From VFJZ01 sp046598415 (GTDB lineage: Bacteria; Actinomycetota; Thermoleophilia; Gaiellales; F1-60-MAGs149): DNA of 64,000 nucleotides. The position numbers were made by a program, and so were the translations under genes. The stretch lies in the NCBI GenBank assembly GCA_046598415.1, contig JBKJIG010000024.1:1-64000 (forward strand), given 5' to 3'. The notes beneath the pieces were generated by a model. The model was not told the origin of the DNA. It made no database searches and saw nothing but the letters and a program-made list of their open reading frames with translations. Position 1 is the first letter of the stretch. Each line of letters starts with the position of its first letter. Below, piece after piece: positions 8,647 to 16,712 of this stretch.

Positions 8647-9105
8647 ATGAATGAACGTCATCGATTGATCGCCGTGATCCTCGACCGCCGCGAGGTGACG
8701 TCGCAGCAGCAGCTGGTCGAGCTGCTCGCCGAACAGGGGGTGGCCGTCACGCAGGCGACGGTCTCGCGCGACCTCGACCGCCTCGGCGCCGTGCGCGTCC
8801 GCCGTAACGGCCACATGGTCTACGCCCTGCCCGAGGGTGACGAGCCGATCGACCCGCAGGAGCTGCTCCGCCAGGTGCTGGGCGCCGTGCTGTCGATCGA
8901 GTCGTCGAACAACCTCTGCATCCTGAAGACGAAGCCCGCGCAGGCGATGCCCGTGGCGCGTGCATTCGACCAGGCCGACCTGACCGAGGTCTGCGGCACG
9001 ATCGGCGGCGACGACACGATCCTGCTGATCGCGCGCGAGCCGGCGGTCGGCACCGACATCGCGGCCCTGTGCCGCTCGCTGCAGCACCGCGAGGTCCATG
9101 TCTGA
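8647..9105 (+). CDS. argR: Arginine repressor ArgR
   Basis: A 152-residue ArgR with an N-terminal winged helix (about 1-65, including TSQQQLVELL and TQATVSRDLDRLG) and a C-terminal arginine-binding oligomerisation domain (about 80-150, with CGTIGGDDTILLIARE). With arginine bound the hexamer represses arginine genes. The ATG at 8647 starts the protein at the family's usual residue; the frame is open to 8614 but that would include the promoter. Its last 8 bp overlap argH, so regulator, argH and lysA are one coupled transcript. Confidence 0.94.
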   Translation: MNERHRLIAVILDRREVTSQQQLVELLAEQGVAVTQATVSRDLDRLGAVRVRRNGHMVYALPEGDEPIDPQELLRQVLGAVLSIESSNNLCILKTKPAQAMPVARAFDQADLTEVCGTIGGDDTILLIAREPAVGTDIAALCRSLQHREVHV

Positions 9106-10405
9106 CGCCGGACCGCTCTGGTCCGGCCGGCTCGCCGGCGGCCTCGACCCGCGCGTCCTCGCCTACTCGCAGTCGCTCTCGGTCGATTCGCGGCTGCTGC
9201 CCTACGACGTCCGCGCCTCGAAGGCGCACGTCCGCATGCTCGGGCGGCAGGGCATCATCCCGGTCGTGGACGCCACCGCGATCGAGGCGGCACTCGACCA
9301 GGTCGTGCTGGACGAGGGCGCGACCGACGAGGACGTCCACTCGCTGATCGAGCGCCAGCTGGTCGAGCGTCTGGGCGAGACGGGCAAGCGCGTGCACGCC
9401 GGACGCTCGCGCAACGACCAGGTGGCGACCGCTTTCCGCCTCTACTGCCGCGAGGCCGCGCGCGACCTGGTCGGCACCGTGGCCGGGCTGCAGGCGGTGC
9501 TCGTCGCCCGCGCCCGCATCGACGGCGGGCTCGTGATGCCGGGCTACACGCACCTGCAGCGCGCGCAGCCGCTGCCGCTCGGTCATCACCTGGCGGCGCA
9601 CGTCTGGGCGCTCCAGCGCGACGTCCGCCGGCTGATCGCCGCCGGCGCTGCTGCCGACGTCTCGCCGCTCGGCGCCGGGGCGCTGGCCGGCTCCAGCCTG
9701 CCGCTCGACCCGGACGGGGTCGCGCACGACCTCGGCTTCGAGGCGCGGTTCCAGAACTCGGTCGACGCGATCTCCGACCGCGACTTCGCGGTCGACCTCT
9801 CGTACGCCTGCACGCTCTGCGCCGTGCACCTCTCGCGCATCGCCGAAGAGGTCGTGCTGTGGACGTCGCAGGAGTTCGGGTTCGCGGAGCTCGACGACGG
9901 CGTCGCTCAGGGCTCGAGCATGATGCCGCAGAAGAAGAACCCGCAGATCGCGGAACACGTGCGCGGCCGGTCGGCCGTCGCGATCGGCCGCCTGACCGCG
10001 CTGCTCGGCGTCATCAAGGGGCTGCCCCTGTCGTACAACTCCGACCTGCAGGAGGACAAGGAGCTCGTCTTCGCGCAGGTGGACGGCGTGCGGGGATCGC
10101 TCGACGTGCTCGGCCTGGCGTTCGCCGGCATCCGCTTCGACGGCGAGCGCATGGCGGCCGCGGCCGGCGACGGCCTGACGGTCGCCACCGACGTCGCCGA
10201 GGCGCTCGTGCGCGGCGGCACGCCGTTCCGGCAGGCGCACGAGGAGGTCGCGACGCGCATCGCCGCCGGCGAACGGTTCGCCGACCCGACGCCCGAGGCG
10301 GCGATCGCGGCCCGCGACGCAGCGGGTATGCCGGGCCGCTACCTCGACCAGCTGGCGGCGCTCGAGGAGCTCATCGCCGCCTCGCGCGGCCACGCCGGCC
10401 GGTGA
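9098..10405 (+). CDS. argH: Argininosuccinate lyase, second copy
   Basis: A 435-residue argininosuccinate lyase with the intact signature GSSMMPQKKNPQ, the substrate loop AGRSRNDQVATAFRLY and the FQNSVDAISDRDF region. It differs strongly from the copy at 1488-2906 in length and sequence, and lacks that protein's long C-terminal end. It overlaps argR by 8 bp and lysA by 4 bp (GTGA), so it sits in a translationally coupled argR-argH-lysA unit. It is the copy that matches the neighbouring argG in style. Confidence 0.95.
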   Translation: MSDAGPLWSGRLAGGLDPRVLAYSQSLSVDSRLLPYDVRASKAHVRMLGRQGIIPVVDATAIEAALDQVVLDEGATDEDVHSLIERQLVERLGETGKRVHAGRSRNDQVATAFRLYCREAARDLVGTVAGLQAVLVARARIDGGLVMPGYTHLQRAQPLPLGHHLAAHVWALQRDVRRLIAAGAAADVSPLGAGALAGSSLPLDPDGVAHDLGFEARFQNSVDAISDRDFAVDLSYACTLCAVHLSRIAEEVVLWTSQEFGFAELDDGVAQGSSMMPQKKNPQIAEHVRGRSAVAIGRLTALLGVIKGLPLSYNSDLQEDKELVFAQVDGVRGSLDVLGLAFAGIRFDGERMAAAAGDGLTVATDVAEALVRGGTPFRQAHEEVATRIAAGERFADPTPEAAIAARDAAGMPGRYLDQLAALEELIAASRGHAGR

Positions 10406-11673
10406 GCACGCAGCTGCTCCCCGACGCCGCGACCGTCGTCCGCGGCAGCCTGGTGCTGGGTGGCGTCCCGGCGACCGAGCTGGCGGCGAGGTTCGGTACG
10501 CCGCTCTACGTCTACGACGCCGCCACGCTGCGGGCCCGGGCGGCCGCCTACGCCGAGCCGCTCGCGCCCGGCGGTGGCCGCGCGATGTTCGCGCTCAAGG
10601 CCAACGGCACGCCCGGCGTGCTGCGGATCCTGCGCGAGGCCGGGCTGGGCGCCGACGTCGCGTCGGCCGGCGAGATCGCGCTCGCCCTCGCGGCCGGGTT
10701 CACGGGCGCCGACCTGGTGGTGCACGGCAACGCGAAGGGCGAGGACGACCTCGCGGCCGCGCTCGACGCCGGCGCCGGCCTGGTCGTGCTGGACGCGCCG
10801 GAGGAGGCCGAGGCGCTGGCGGCGATGGCGCGGGCGCGCGGCGTCGTCCAGGACGTGCTCGTGCGGGTCACGCCCGACATCGCGGTCGAGACCCACAAGA
10901 AGATCCAGACCGGCCACGCCGGCTCGAAGTTCGGCCTCGACCCGGCGGCCGCCCGCGCGCTGGCGACGGCGTTGCCCGAGGGCCTGCGCGGGCGAGGCCT
11001 GCACGTGCATCTCGGCTCGCAGGTGGTCGATGCCGGGCCGCTCCGCTCGGCCGCGGCGTGGTGCGCGCGATTCTGCGCCGACAGCGGCATCGCGCCCGAC
11101 GTGCTCGATCTCGGCGGCGGTCTCGGTGTGGCGTACACGCCGGGCGAGCCGGCGCCCGATCCGCGCGCGTACGCCTCCGCGCTGGTGGCCGCCGTGCCAG
11201 CGGCGTTCGACGCCGCCGGCCTGTCGGCACCGCGCCTGCTGCTCGAGCCCGGCCGCTCGGTCGTCGCCCAGTCCGGCGTCACGCTGTACCGGGTGCGCGT
11301 CGTGAAGCGCACCAGCGAGGGTACGACCTGGGTCTCGGTCGATGGCGGCATGGCTGACAACCTCCGCGTCGCGCTGTACGACGCGTCCTACCACCCGCTG
11401 CTGGCGACGCGGCTCGACGTGCCCGCGACCGGCACCTTCGCGGTCGCCGGCCGCCACTGCGAGTCGGGCGACGTGCTGGCGTGGGACGTGCCGCTGCCCG
11501 ATCCCGTCCCCGGCGATTTGCTGGCGGTGCCGATGACGGGCGGCTACCACGCGACGATGGCCTCGAACTACAACGCCTTTGGCCGTCCGGCCGCGGTGAT
11601 GGTCGACGCGGGCGAGGCGACCGAGATCACCAGGCGCGAGACGTCGTCCGACCTGCTGCTCCGGGAGCGGTGA
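10402..11673 (+). CDS. lysA: Diaminopimelate decarboxylase
   Basis: A 423-residue alanine-racemase-fold PLP enzyme that decarboxylates meso-diaminopimelate to lysine. MFALKANGTPGVLRIL carries the PLP lysine, HLGSQ the cofactor-stacking His, and CESGDVLAWD the catalytic Cys from the partner subunit; GGYHATMASNYN is the C-terminal signature. The frame is open much further upstream, but GTG 10402 overlaps the argH stop as GTGA and gives the normal length. Having lysA downstream of ArgR suggests lysine and arginine synthesis are controlled together. dapB is 21 kb away. Confidence 0.94.
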   Translation: MSTQLLPDAATVVRGSLVLGGVPATELAARFGTPLYVYDAATLRARAAAYAEPLAPGGGRAMFALKANGTPGVLRILREAGLGADVASAGEIALALAAGFTGADLVVHGNAKGEDDLAAALDAGAGLVVLDAPEEAEALAAMARARGVVQDVLVRVTPDIAVETHKKIQTGHAGSKFGLDPAAARALATALPEGLRGRGLHVHLGSQVVDAGPLRSAAAWCARFCADSGIAPDVLDLGGGLGVAYTPGEPAPDPRAYASALVAAVPAAFDAAGLSAPRLLLEPGRSVVAQSGVTLYRVRVVKRTSEGTTWVSVDGGMADNLRVALYDASYHPLLATRLDVPATGTFAVAGRHCESGDVLAWDVPLPDPVPGDLLAVPMTGGYHATMASNYNAFGRPAAVMVDAGEATEITRRETSSDLLLRER

Positions 11674-11777
11674 CGCAACGCTAGCGCGCTCCCGGTGACG
11701 CGCAGCGCGCGCTCCGCGCGAAACGCCCGCGGTCCGTGTCCCGATGCGCCTTCCGCGCTCCTTCCGCGCGGAAACGT
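11674..11777. other. Gene-free stretch after lysA
   Basis: GC-rich sequence with several short self-complementary runs (for example 11700-11720, rich in GCGC). I see no gene or clear terminator. It leads into the paired palindromes at 11778-11821; a further 40 bp without recognisable features separate those from the convergent PilZ gene. Confidence 0.5.
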
Positions 11778-11821
11778 TCTGGGGTCAGACCCCAGAAAGG
11801 GCGTTTTCGGGGTCAGACCCC
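11778..11821. repeat. Two copies of the palindrome GGGGTCAGACCCC
   Basis: The 13-bp element GGGGTCAGACCCC, a 6-1-6 palindrome with central A, occurs at 11781-11793 and 11809-11821, 28 bp apart. The first copy extends to the 19-bp TCTGGGGTCAGACCCCAGA. A thymine-rich tract (GTTCT, GTTTTC) precedes each. The element sits in the gap between convergent genes lysA and the PilZ gene. A related element with the same 6-1-6 plan lies at 33897-33909. Confidence 0.85.
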
Positions 11822-11861
11822 GCGCATGGAAGGCGCAGCAGAGCGCGCGGAGGTGTGACGT

Positions 11862-12596
11862 CTAACGGATGTGCATGCCGTGCGTGGGCGGCTCGTCTTC
11901 CGGCCGCGCGGCGTCGGCGGCGGGCTCCGACTCGGCGCGGGTGCGGCGGGCGGCGCGCTCCGAGCGGGCGGCCTCGACCAGCTGCTCGAAGAGCGCGTTG
12001 CCGGCGGCCTCCTCCAGGAACCGGCCGCCATAGCGGTTGCGGGCCAGCGGATCGGCCCGCAGCACCTCGAAGTCGGCACCGCCGTCGGGCTGCTGTGGCC
12101 CCTCCAGGTACAGCACGTCGCCCACGGCCAGCTGCGCCGGCGTCTCGACGCAGACGCCGCCGCGCGACGCGTCGATGACGGTCACCCGAACGGCCACGTC
12201 GGGGCTCAGGGTCGTGCCCTGGCGGACGCGCGTCGTCAGCTTCAGCCCGATCCGCTCGCGCGGATGGGCGCGCTGCGGCGCGTCCTGCGGATCGGCCAGC
12301 ATGCGCAGCGTGACGACGTCGCGCATCGCCGGCGCCTCGACGGCCGTCAGCGCGAGGAACGACGCGCGCTTCCAGCCCGAGTGCGCGAGGAACCGGGCCA
12401 TGAAGTACTCGCCCTGCCGGATGGCGCGCCGCGGCGCCTCGACCAGCACGGTGCCGATCGTCATCGGCGGGTTCAGGAACGACACGTTGGTCGCCGACTC
12501 GATGGTCTGGAAGTCGGAGACGCCCGGCGCGGCGATCGGCGTCGCGCAGGCGGCTAGCCGGAAATCACGGCGGTCGTTCCTCGCGGTGAGATCCAT
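11862..12596 (-). CDS. PilZ-domain protein (YcgR-like)
   Basis: A 244-residue protein with an N-terminal split-barrel region (about 25-105) and a C-terminal PilZ domain (about 110-205). The PilZ cyclic-di-GMP-binding residues are visible as RAHPR (the RxxxR motif) and DASRGG (the DxSxxG motif). This arrangement matches YcgR-type flagellar-brake proteins, but no flagellar genes are in the window, so its output is unknown. The tail is charged and disordered. I start at ATG 12596; an open frame continues to 12713 without support. The GGDEF/HD-GYP enzyme at 35421 could supply or remove the ligand. Confidence 0.72.
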   Translation of the reverse strand: MDLTARNDRRDFRLAACATPIAAPGVSDFQTIESATNVSFLNPPMTIGTVLVEAPRRAIRQGEYFMARFLAHSGWKRASFLALTAVEAPAMRDVVTLRMLADPQDAPQRAHPRERIGLKLTTRVRQGTTLSPDVAVRVTVIDASRGGVCVETPAQLAVGDVLYLEGPQQPDGGADFEVLRADPLARNRYGGRFLEEAAGNALFEQLVEAARSERAARRTRAESEPAADAARPEDEPPTHGMHIR

Positions 12597-12702
12597 AACG
12601 TCGCGCGCTCCCTGCTCCGTTTCGTGGCTTTCCCGACGCCCACGCGGGCGGATGGGGCTGAAACTCAGCTTACTCAAAACCAGCGAACCCGCAACTACCT
12701 TC

Positions 12703-13623
12703 TCAATCCTCACCGTCCCAGTAGCCGAGCGTCTCGACCCGGCCGATCACGCCGAGACCGCGGAAGAACACCTTCTGCGATCGCGGGTACCAGCACATGT
12801 CGTCGGGGACGCGCGTGCCGAACGCGAGCAGCGTGAGGCCGTCGTCGCCGGCGCGGAAGGCGTGCGCCTCTTTCGAACCCGCCGGGCGGCTGATCACGTG
12901 CCCGCCCCGCACCGGGGTCTCGTCCTCGCCGATCAGCGCCACGCCGTCGCCGGTGAGGACCACGAAGATCTCCTCCTCTGCCGAGTGAACATGTGGCGGA
13001 GCGGACAGTCGATTCGGGTCGACGCGGACGTGCTTCAGGCCAACGGAGACAGAGCCGGCGGCCGCGCCGAGATCTCGTCGCTGAGACGAGACCGACCCGT
13101 CCCCCCACTGCTGTGGCGCGACGTCGGCGACGTTCACGATAACGCCGGGCCGAGGCGACGGCGCCGGGAACTCGGGCTCGCCGAGCGCCGCATCGCGCTC
13201 CCACGGAGAATCACCGCCGCCGACCTGCAGCCACGAGTCACCGAGCCAGCCGGCTCCGGTCCGCGGCAGCTCGCACAGCTCCGCCGGACGGCGCTCGCCC
13301 AGCACCAGTACATCGAGCCCGGACGGCCCGGCGCGCAACGTGTGGGCGTGGGCCCCAGGCAGGTGCACGATGCAGTCACCGGTCGCGACCTCGTGCGTCA
13401 CGCCGTCGAGCCACGCCAGCCCATCGCCGCCCAGCACGTAGAAGATCTCCTCCTCCGCGGCGTGGTTATGCGGCGGGGTAGGGCGCTTGCCGGGCGGTAT
13501 CTCGACCCGGCGCAGGCCGATGTCGACGCTACCGGAGGCTTCTCCGAGGTTCGTCCAGGTGCTCTCCACGCCTGGCGTCGCGTCGGTGCGCTTCGGAGCC
13601 TCGTCGATGTGTGCGAATCCCAT
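12703..13623 (-). CDS. Two-domain cupin protein
   Basis: A 306-residue bicupin. The first cupin (about 40-110) has HNHAAEEEIFYVLGG and the second (about 190-265) has HVHSAEEEIFVVLTG; both keep the two His and Glu that bind a metal, so both barrels may be active. The final WDGED tail is acidic. Substrate is not predictable; such proteins include dioxygenases, isomerases and sugar-binding forms. A GATACA hexamer 8 nt before the ATG, overlapping the stop codon of the GNAT gene upstream, suggests its own leaderless promoter. Confidence 0.75.
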   Translation of the reverse strand: MGFAHIDEAPKRTDATPGVESTWTNLGEASGSVDIGLRRVEIPPGKRPTPPHNHAAEEEIFYVLGGDGLAWLDGVTHEVATGDCIVHLPGAHAHTLRAGPSGLDVLVLGERRPAELCELPRTGAGWLGDSWLQVGGGDSPWERDAALGEPEFPAPSPRPGVIVNVADVAPQQWGDGSVSSQRRDLGAAAGSVSVGLKHVRVDPNRLSAPPHVHSAEEEIFVVLTGDGVALIGEDETPVRGGHVISRPAGSKEAHAFRAGDDGLTLLAFGTRVPDDMCWYPRSQKVFFRGLGVIGRVETLGYWDGED

Positions 13624-13631
13624 CGGCGCGT

Positions 13632-13637
13632 TGTATC
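13632..13637 (-). promoter_or_regulatory. Candidate leaderless -10 for the bicupin gene
   Basis: GATACA on the minus strand ends 8 nt before the cupin ATG and overlaps the TGA stop of the upstream GNAT gene (13638-13636). Confidence 0.4.
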
Positions 13638-14217
13638 AGCCCACGCGGCGCTCCATGGTCGTGACGGCGCTGAATCCCATGGCGCGGCGCAGGTAGGGCG
13701 TGTTCTCGGTGCGCACGGCCACATATCCCTCGCGCTCGTAGAGGGAGCGCGCCCGCGGGTTCGTGTCGACCACCTCGAGGCGGATCACCTGGACGCCGGC
13801 GGCGCGAGCGCGGCCGGCGGCCTCGCGCAGCAGCAGCGAGCCGATGCCGGCGCCGCGGCGATCGCCGCGGACGGCGATGCCGTCGATGCGCAGCTCGCCG
13901 GCGGGCGGACGGCTCGCGAGCAGCAGCAGCGGCACGAGCCGCGGCACGGCGCGGATGCCCTGGTGGCGCAGCAGCGAGCGCGCCCCGAGCCGCGTGAACG
14001 CGCGGCCGTCGTAGTGGAGGCCGACGAGGCCGACCAGCTCGTCGCCGTCCAGGGCGACGATGGCGCGCGCTGGGTCGAGGCCGTCCATCAGCACCGCGAT
14101 GCCATGCTGCGAGCGGCCGAGGGCGGGACGCAGCAGCCGGCCGAACGCCTCCCAGTAGAGCTCCGCCGCGGCCGTGCGGGCCGACTCGGGGAGGCCCTGC
14201 TCGATGCGTACCGCCAT
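13636..14217 (-). CDS. GNAT-family N-acetyltransferase
   Basis: A 193-residue acyltransferase that should move an acetyl group from acetyl-CoA to an amine. IDGIAVRGDRRGAGIGSLLL holds the Q/RxxGxG/A pyrophosphate-binding motif, followed by the conserved VVDTNPRARSLYEREGYV strand-helix-strand. ATG 14217 overlaps the stop of the preceding gene as TGATG, so the two are coupled; the longer open frame is not supported. The substrate is unknown. Confidence 0.83.
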   Translation of the reverse strand: MAVRIEQGLPESARTAAAELYWEAFGRLLRPALGRSQHGIAVLMDGLDPARAIVALDGDELVGLVGLHYDGRAFTRLGARSLLRHQGIRAVPRLVPLLLLASRPPAGELRIDGIAVRGDRRGAGIGSLLLREAAGRARAAGVQVIRLEVVDTNPRARSLYEREGYVAVRTENTPYLRRAMGFSAVTTMERRVG

Positions 14218-14765
14218 CAGTCGGAGGTGTCGGGCTCCGGCGTCTCGAGGGCCTCGTCGATCAGCGTGGAGGCGCGCTCGAGTTCGCCGCTGTCGATCTT
14301 GCCGCCCTTGCGCGTCCACTCGGCCTGCGCCTGGGAGAGCCGTCGGATGAGCCGCGACAGCCCCTCGGCCGACGTGCGCACCTCGACCAGCTCACCGTCC
14401 CAGCGGCCGATGTGGAGCACCATCGAGCGGTGATCGTTGCGCTCGGTGTACGACCATTGCACCTGGCGCCACTCGGCGCCGTCGGTGTCGACCTCGGCCG
14501 ACCAGGCGCGGTAGCAGTCCTCCGCGATCAGGGCGAGCTCGCCGACCAGGGCGAACTCCTCCTTGTCGAGGCGTTCGCTGAACGCCAGCGTGTTCAGCAG
14601 CTCGCGTGCGAGCTCCGGCCCGATCACCGGCGTCCAGGCGCCGAGGATGTCCCCCTCGCTGAAGATCGTGATCGGCATGCGCAGCACGCGCTCGGCGCGC
14701 TCGCGCAGCATCGCCGCCGATCGGGGGTCGCCGAGCAGGTCGCGGAGCTCGTCGCTGATCGCCAT
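14217..14765 (-). CDS. Uncharacterised 182-residue protein
   Basis: I do not recognise this family. The protein is soluble, mostly helical, with a Trp-rich middle (WSAEVDTDGAEWRQVQWSY) and a C-terminal acidic helix, and no signal peptide or membrane segment. It overlaps the GNAT gene by one base and lies 9 bp after hisIE. A TAGGGT hexamer 6 nt before its ATG uses the hisIE stop codon TAG as its first three bases, so it may have its own leaderless promoter as well as read-through from the his operon. Confidence 0.75.
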   Translation of the reverse strand: MAISDELRDLLGDPRSAAMLRERAERVLRMPITIFSEGDILGAWTPVIGPELARELLNTLAFSERLDKEEFALVGELALIAEDCYRAWSAEVDTDGAEWRQVQWSYTERNDHRSMVLHIGRWDGELVEVRTSAEGLSRLIRRLSQAQAEWTRKGGKIDSGELERASTLIDEALETPEPDTSD

Positions 14766-14771
14766 GCCCGA

Positions 14772-14777
14772 ACCCTA
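14772..14777 (-). promoter_or_regulatory. Candidate -10 box built on the hisIE stop codon
   Basis: TAGGGT on the minus strand lies 6 nt before the ATG at 14765. Its first three bases are the TAG stop of hisIE. The hisA stop at 20811 is used the same way. Confidence 0.45.
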
Positions 14778-15395
14778 GCGGCGGTCGCCGAGATGACGGG
14801 TGCGCAGCACCTCGAGCGGCTCGAGCGGGTCGCGTCCGTCGCGCGCGAGCAGCAGCAGGGAGTGGAACCAGAGGTCTGCGACCTCGCCCACGAGCGCGTC
14901 GGATCCGGGCTCCTCGGTCAGCACCTCGGCCGCCTCCTCGCCGACCTTGCGCGCGACGTAGGCGCGCGGTCCGTGCAGCATGCGCGCGGTGTACGACGTG
15001 GCGGGATCGGCGCCGGCGCGCTCCGTGATGGTCGTCCGCAGCTGGCCCAGCACGCCGCCGCCGTCGTCGCCGAAGCACGAGCGGCTGCCGGTGTGGCAGG
15101 CCGGGCCGGCCGGCGTCACCTCGACCAGCAGCGTGTCGCCGTCGCAGTCGATTCGCACCGCGTCGACGACGAGCCTGTTGCCGCTGGTGGCGCCCTTCTG
15201 CCACAGCTCGTCGCGCGACCGGCTCCAGAAGGTGGCGAGTCCGCTGTCGACGGTCTGGCGCACCGCGTCGGCGTTCGCCCACGCGACCATCAATACCTCG
15301 CCGGTCGCGGCGTGCTGGCAGACGCATGGCACGAGGCCCTGCGTGTCGAAGCGGATCTGCGCGATCAGCGCATCGGCAGCCCCCGGTTGCGGCAC
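14775..15395 (-). CDS. hisIE: Phosphoribosyl-AMP cyclohydrolase / phosphoribosyl-ATP pyrophosphatase
   Basis: A 206-residue bifunctional enzyme for histidine steps 2 and 3. The N-terminal half (about 10-110) is HisI, with the metal-binding HTGSRSCFGDD segment and RSRDELWQKGATSG. The C-terminal half (about 115-206) is HisE, with the MazG-like acidic helix VGEEAAEVLTEE and EVADLWFHSLLLL. The most likely start is GTG 15395, giving a 31-bp overlap with hisF; no ATG is available at the right place. It is the last his gene of the operon. Confidence 0.9.
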   Translation of the reverse strand: MPQPGAADALIAQIRFDTQGLVPCVCQHAATGEVLMVAWANADAVRQTVDSGLATFWSRSRDELWQKGATSGNRLVVDAVRIDCDGDTLLVEVTPAGPACHTGSRSCFGDDGGGVLGQLRTTITERAGADPATSYTARMLHGPRAYVARKVGEEAAEVLTEEPGSDALVGEVADLWFHSLLLLARDGRDPLEPLEVLRTRHLGDRR

Positions 15396-16114
15396 GTGTC
15401 CTTCACCTCCTGCACGGTGTACGTCGCGTCGTGGAAGATGGAGGCGGCCAGCGCCGCCGAACAGCCGGCCTCGAGCGCGTCGGCGATGTGGTCGGGCCCC
15501 GACGCGCCGCCCGAGGCGATCACCGGCACCGGCACCCGCTGCAGGATGGCGTCCATCAGGTCGAGCGCGTACCCCTGCTTGGTGCCGTCGGTGTCCATCG
15601 AGGTGACGAGCAGCTCGCCGGCGCCGCGCGCCACGGCGTCGCCGGCCCAGTCGACGGCGTCGACCTCGGTCGGGATGCGGCCGCCGGCCACGTAGGCGCG
15701 CCAGGAGGGGCCGTCGCGCTTCGCGTCGATGGCGATGACGATGCACTGCGAGCCGTGCGCCGCGGCGCACTCGTCGACCAGGCGCGGATTGCGAAGCGCG
15801 GCGGAGTTGATCGAGACCTTGTCGGCGCCGGCCGCGAGCAGGTCGCGCACGTGGCGCTCCTCCTTGACGCCGCCGCCGACGGTGACGGGCACGTCGACCT
15901 CGACCGCGGCGCGCTCCACCATCGTCAGCAGGTCGCGCCAGCTCTCGTCGTCGGCGGTGATGTTGAGCCAGCAGATCTCGTCGGCGCCCTGCTCGGCGTA
16001 CCGGACGGCGGCCGACACGGGGTCGCCGCAGTCGCGCAGGTTGACGAAGTTGACGCCCTTCACGACGCGACCGCCCGAGACGTCCAGACAGGGAATCACG
16101 CGCCTACGCAGCAT
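15365..16114 (-). CDS. hisF: Imidazole glycerol phosphate synthase, cyclase subunit
   Basis: A 249-residue TIM barrel that, fed with ammonia by HisH, converts PRFAR to imidazole glycerol phosphate and AICAR. RRVIPCLDVSGGRVVKG carries the first catalytic Asp (D11 type), and TSMDTDGTKQGY the second (D130 type). Phosphate-binding glycine loops TVGGGVKE and IASGGASG are present. ATG 16114 overlaps the hisH end by 11 bp, keeping the two subunits coupled. Confidence 0.95.
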   Translation of the reverse strand: MLRRRVIPCLDVSGGRVVKGVNFVNLRDCGDPVSAAVRYAEQGADEICWLNITADDESWRDLLTMVERAAVEVDVPVTVGGGVKEERHVRDLLAAGADKVSINSAALRNPRLVDECAAAHGSQCIVIAIDAKRDGPSWRAYVAGGRIPTEVDAVDWAGDAVARGAGELLVTSMDTDGTKQGYALDLMDAILQRVPVPVIASGGASGPDHIADALEAGCSAALAASIFHDATYTVQEVKDTCRNRGLPMR

Positions 16115-16712
16115 CGCTCCACCGCAGGAAACCGCGCAGCATCCGCAGGCCCGCGTCGGACGAGCGCTCGGGATGGAACTGCGCGCCGGCCACCCGTCCG
16201 GCCGCGACGACCGAGGTGAACCGGACGCCGTCGACCTCGGTCTCCGCCACGGCGGCGGGGCCGGCGTCGCGGACGGCGAAGCTGTGGGCGAAGTACGCGC
16301 ACGCGGGCAGGCCGTCGGCGAGCGGGTGGGGCGGACCGACCGGCTCCACGTCGTTCCAGCCCATGTGCGGCAGCCGCGCGGTTCCCTCCAGGCGCTCGAC
16401 GCGGCCCGGCAGCAGGCCGAGGCAGGTGGCGTCGTCCTCGGCGGAGGTGTCGAACAGCAGCTGCAGGCCCACGCAGACGCCGAGCAGGTAGGCGCCATCG
16501 CCGATCGCCTTGCGGATCGCCGTCTCGAGGCCCGTGCGGCGGAGCGTCGCCATGGTCGGGCCGGCCGCCCCCTGCCCCGGCACCATCAGCCGCCGCGCTC
16601 CGGCGACCGTCTCCGGGTCGTCCGAGACGACCACGTCGGAGCCGGCTCGCTCCACCGCCGCGCGCAGCGAACGCAGGTTGCCCGAGCCGTAGTCGACGAG
16701 CACCACGGTCAT
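16104..16712 (-). CDS. hisH: Imidazole glycerol phosphate synthase, glutaminase subunit
   Basis: A 202-residue class I glutamine amidotransferase that makes ammonia for HisF. LGVCVGLQLLF holds the nucleophilic Cys, and QFHPERSSDAG the His-Glu pair. The oxyanion strand reads VPGQGAAG in place of the more usual VPGVGAF. ATG 16712 overlaps the hisC/hisB stop as ATGA. Confidence 0.94.
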   Translation of the reverse strand: MTVVLVDYGSGNLRSLRAAVERAGSDVVVSDDPETVAGARRLMVPGQGAAGPTMATLRRTGLETAIRKAIGDGAYLLGVCVGLQLLFDTSAEDDATCLGLLPGRVERLEGTARLPHMGWNDVEPVGPPHPLADGLPACAYFAHSFAVRDAGPAAVAETEVDGVRFTSVVAAGRVAGAQFHPERSSDAGLRMLRGFLRWSDAA

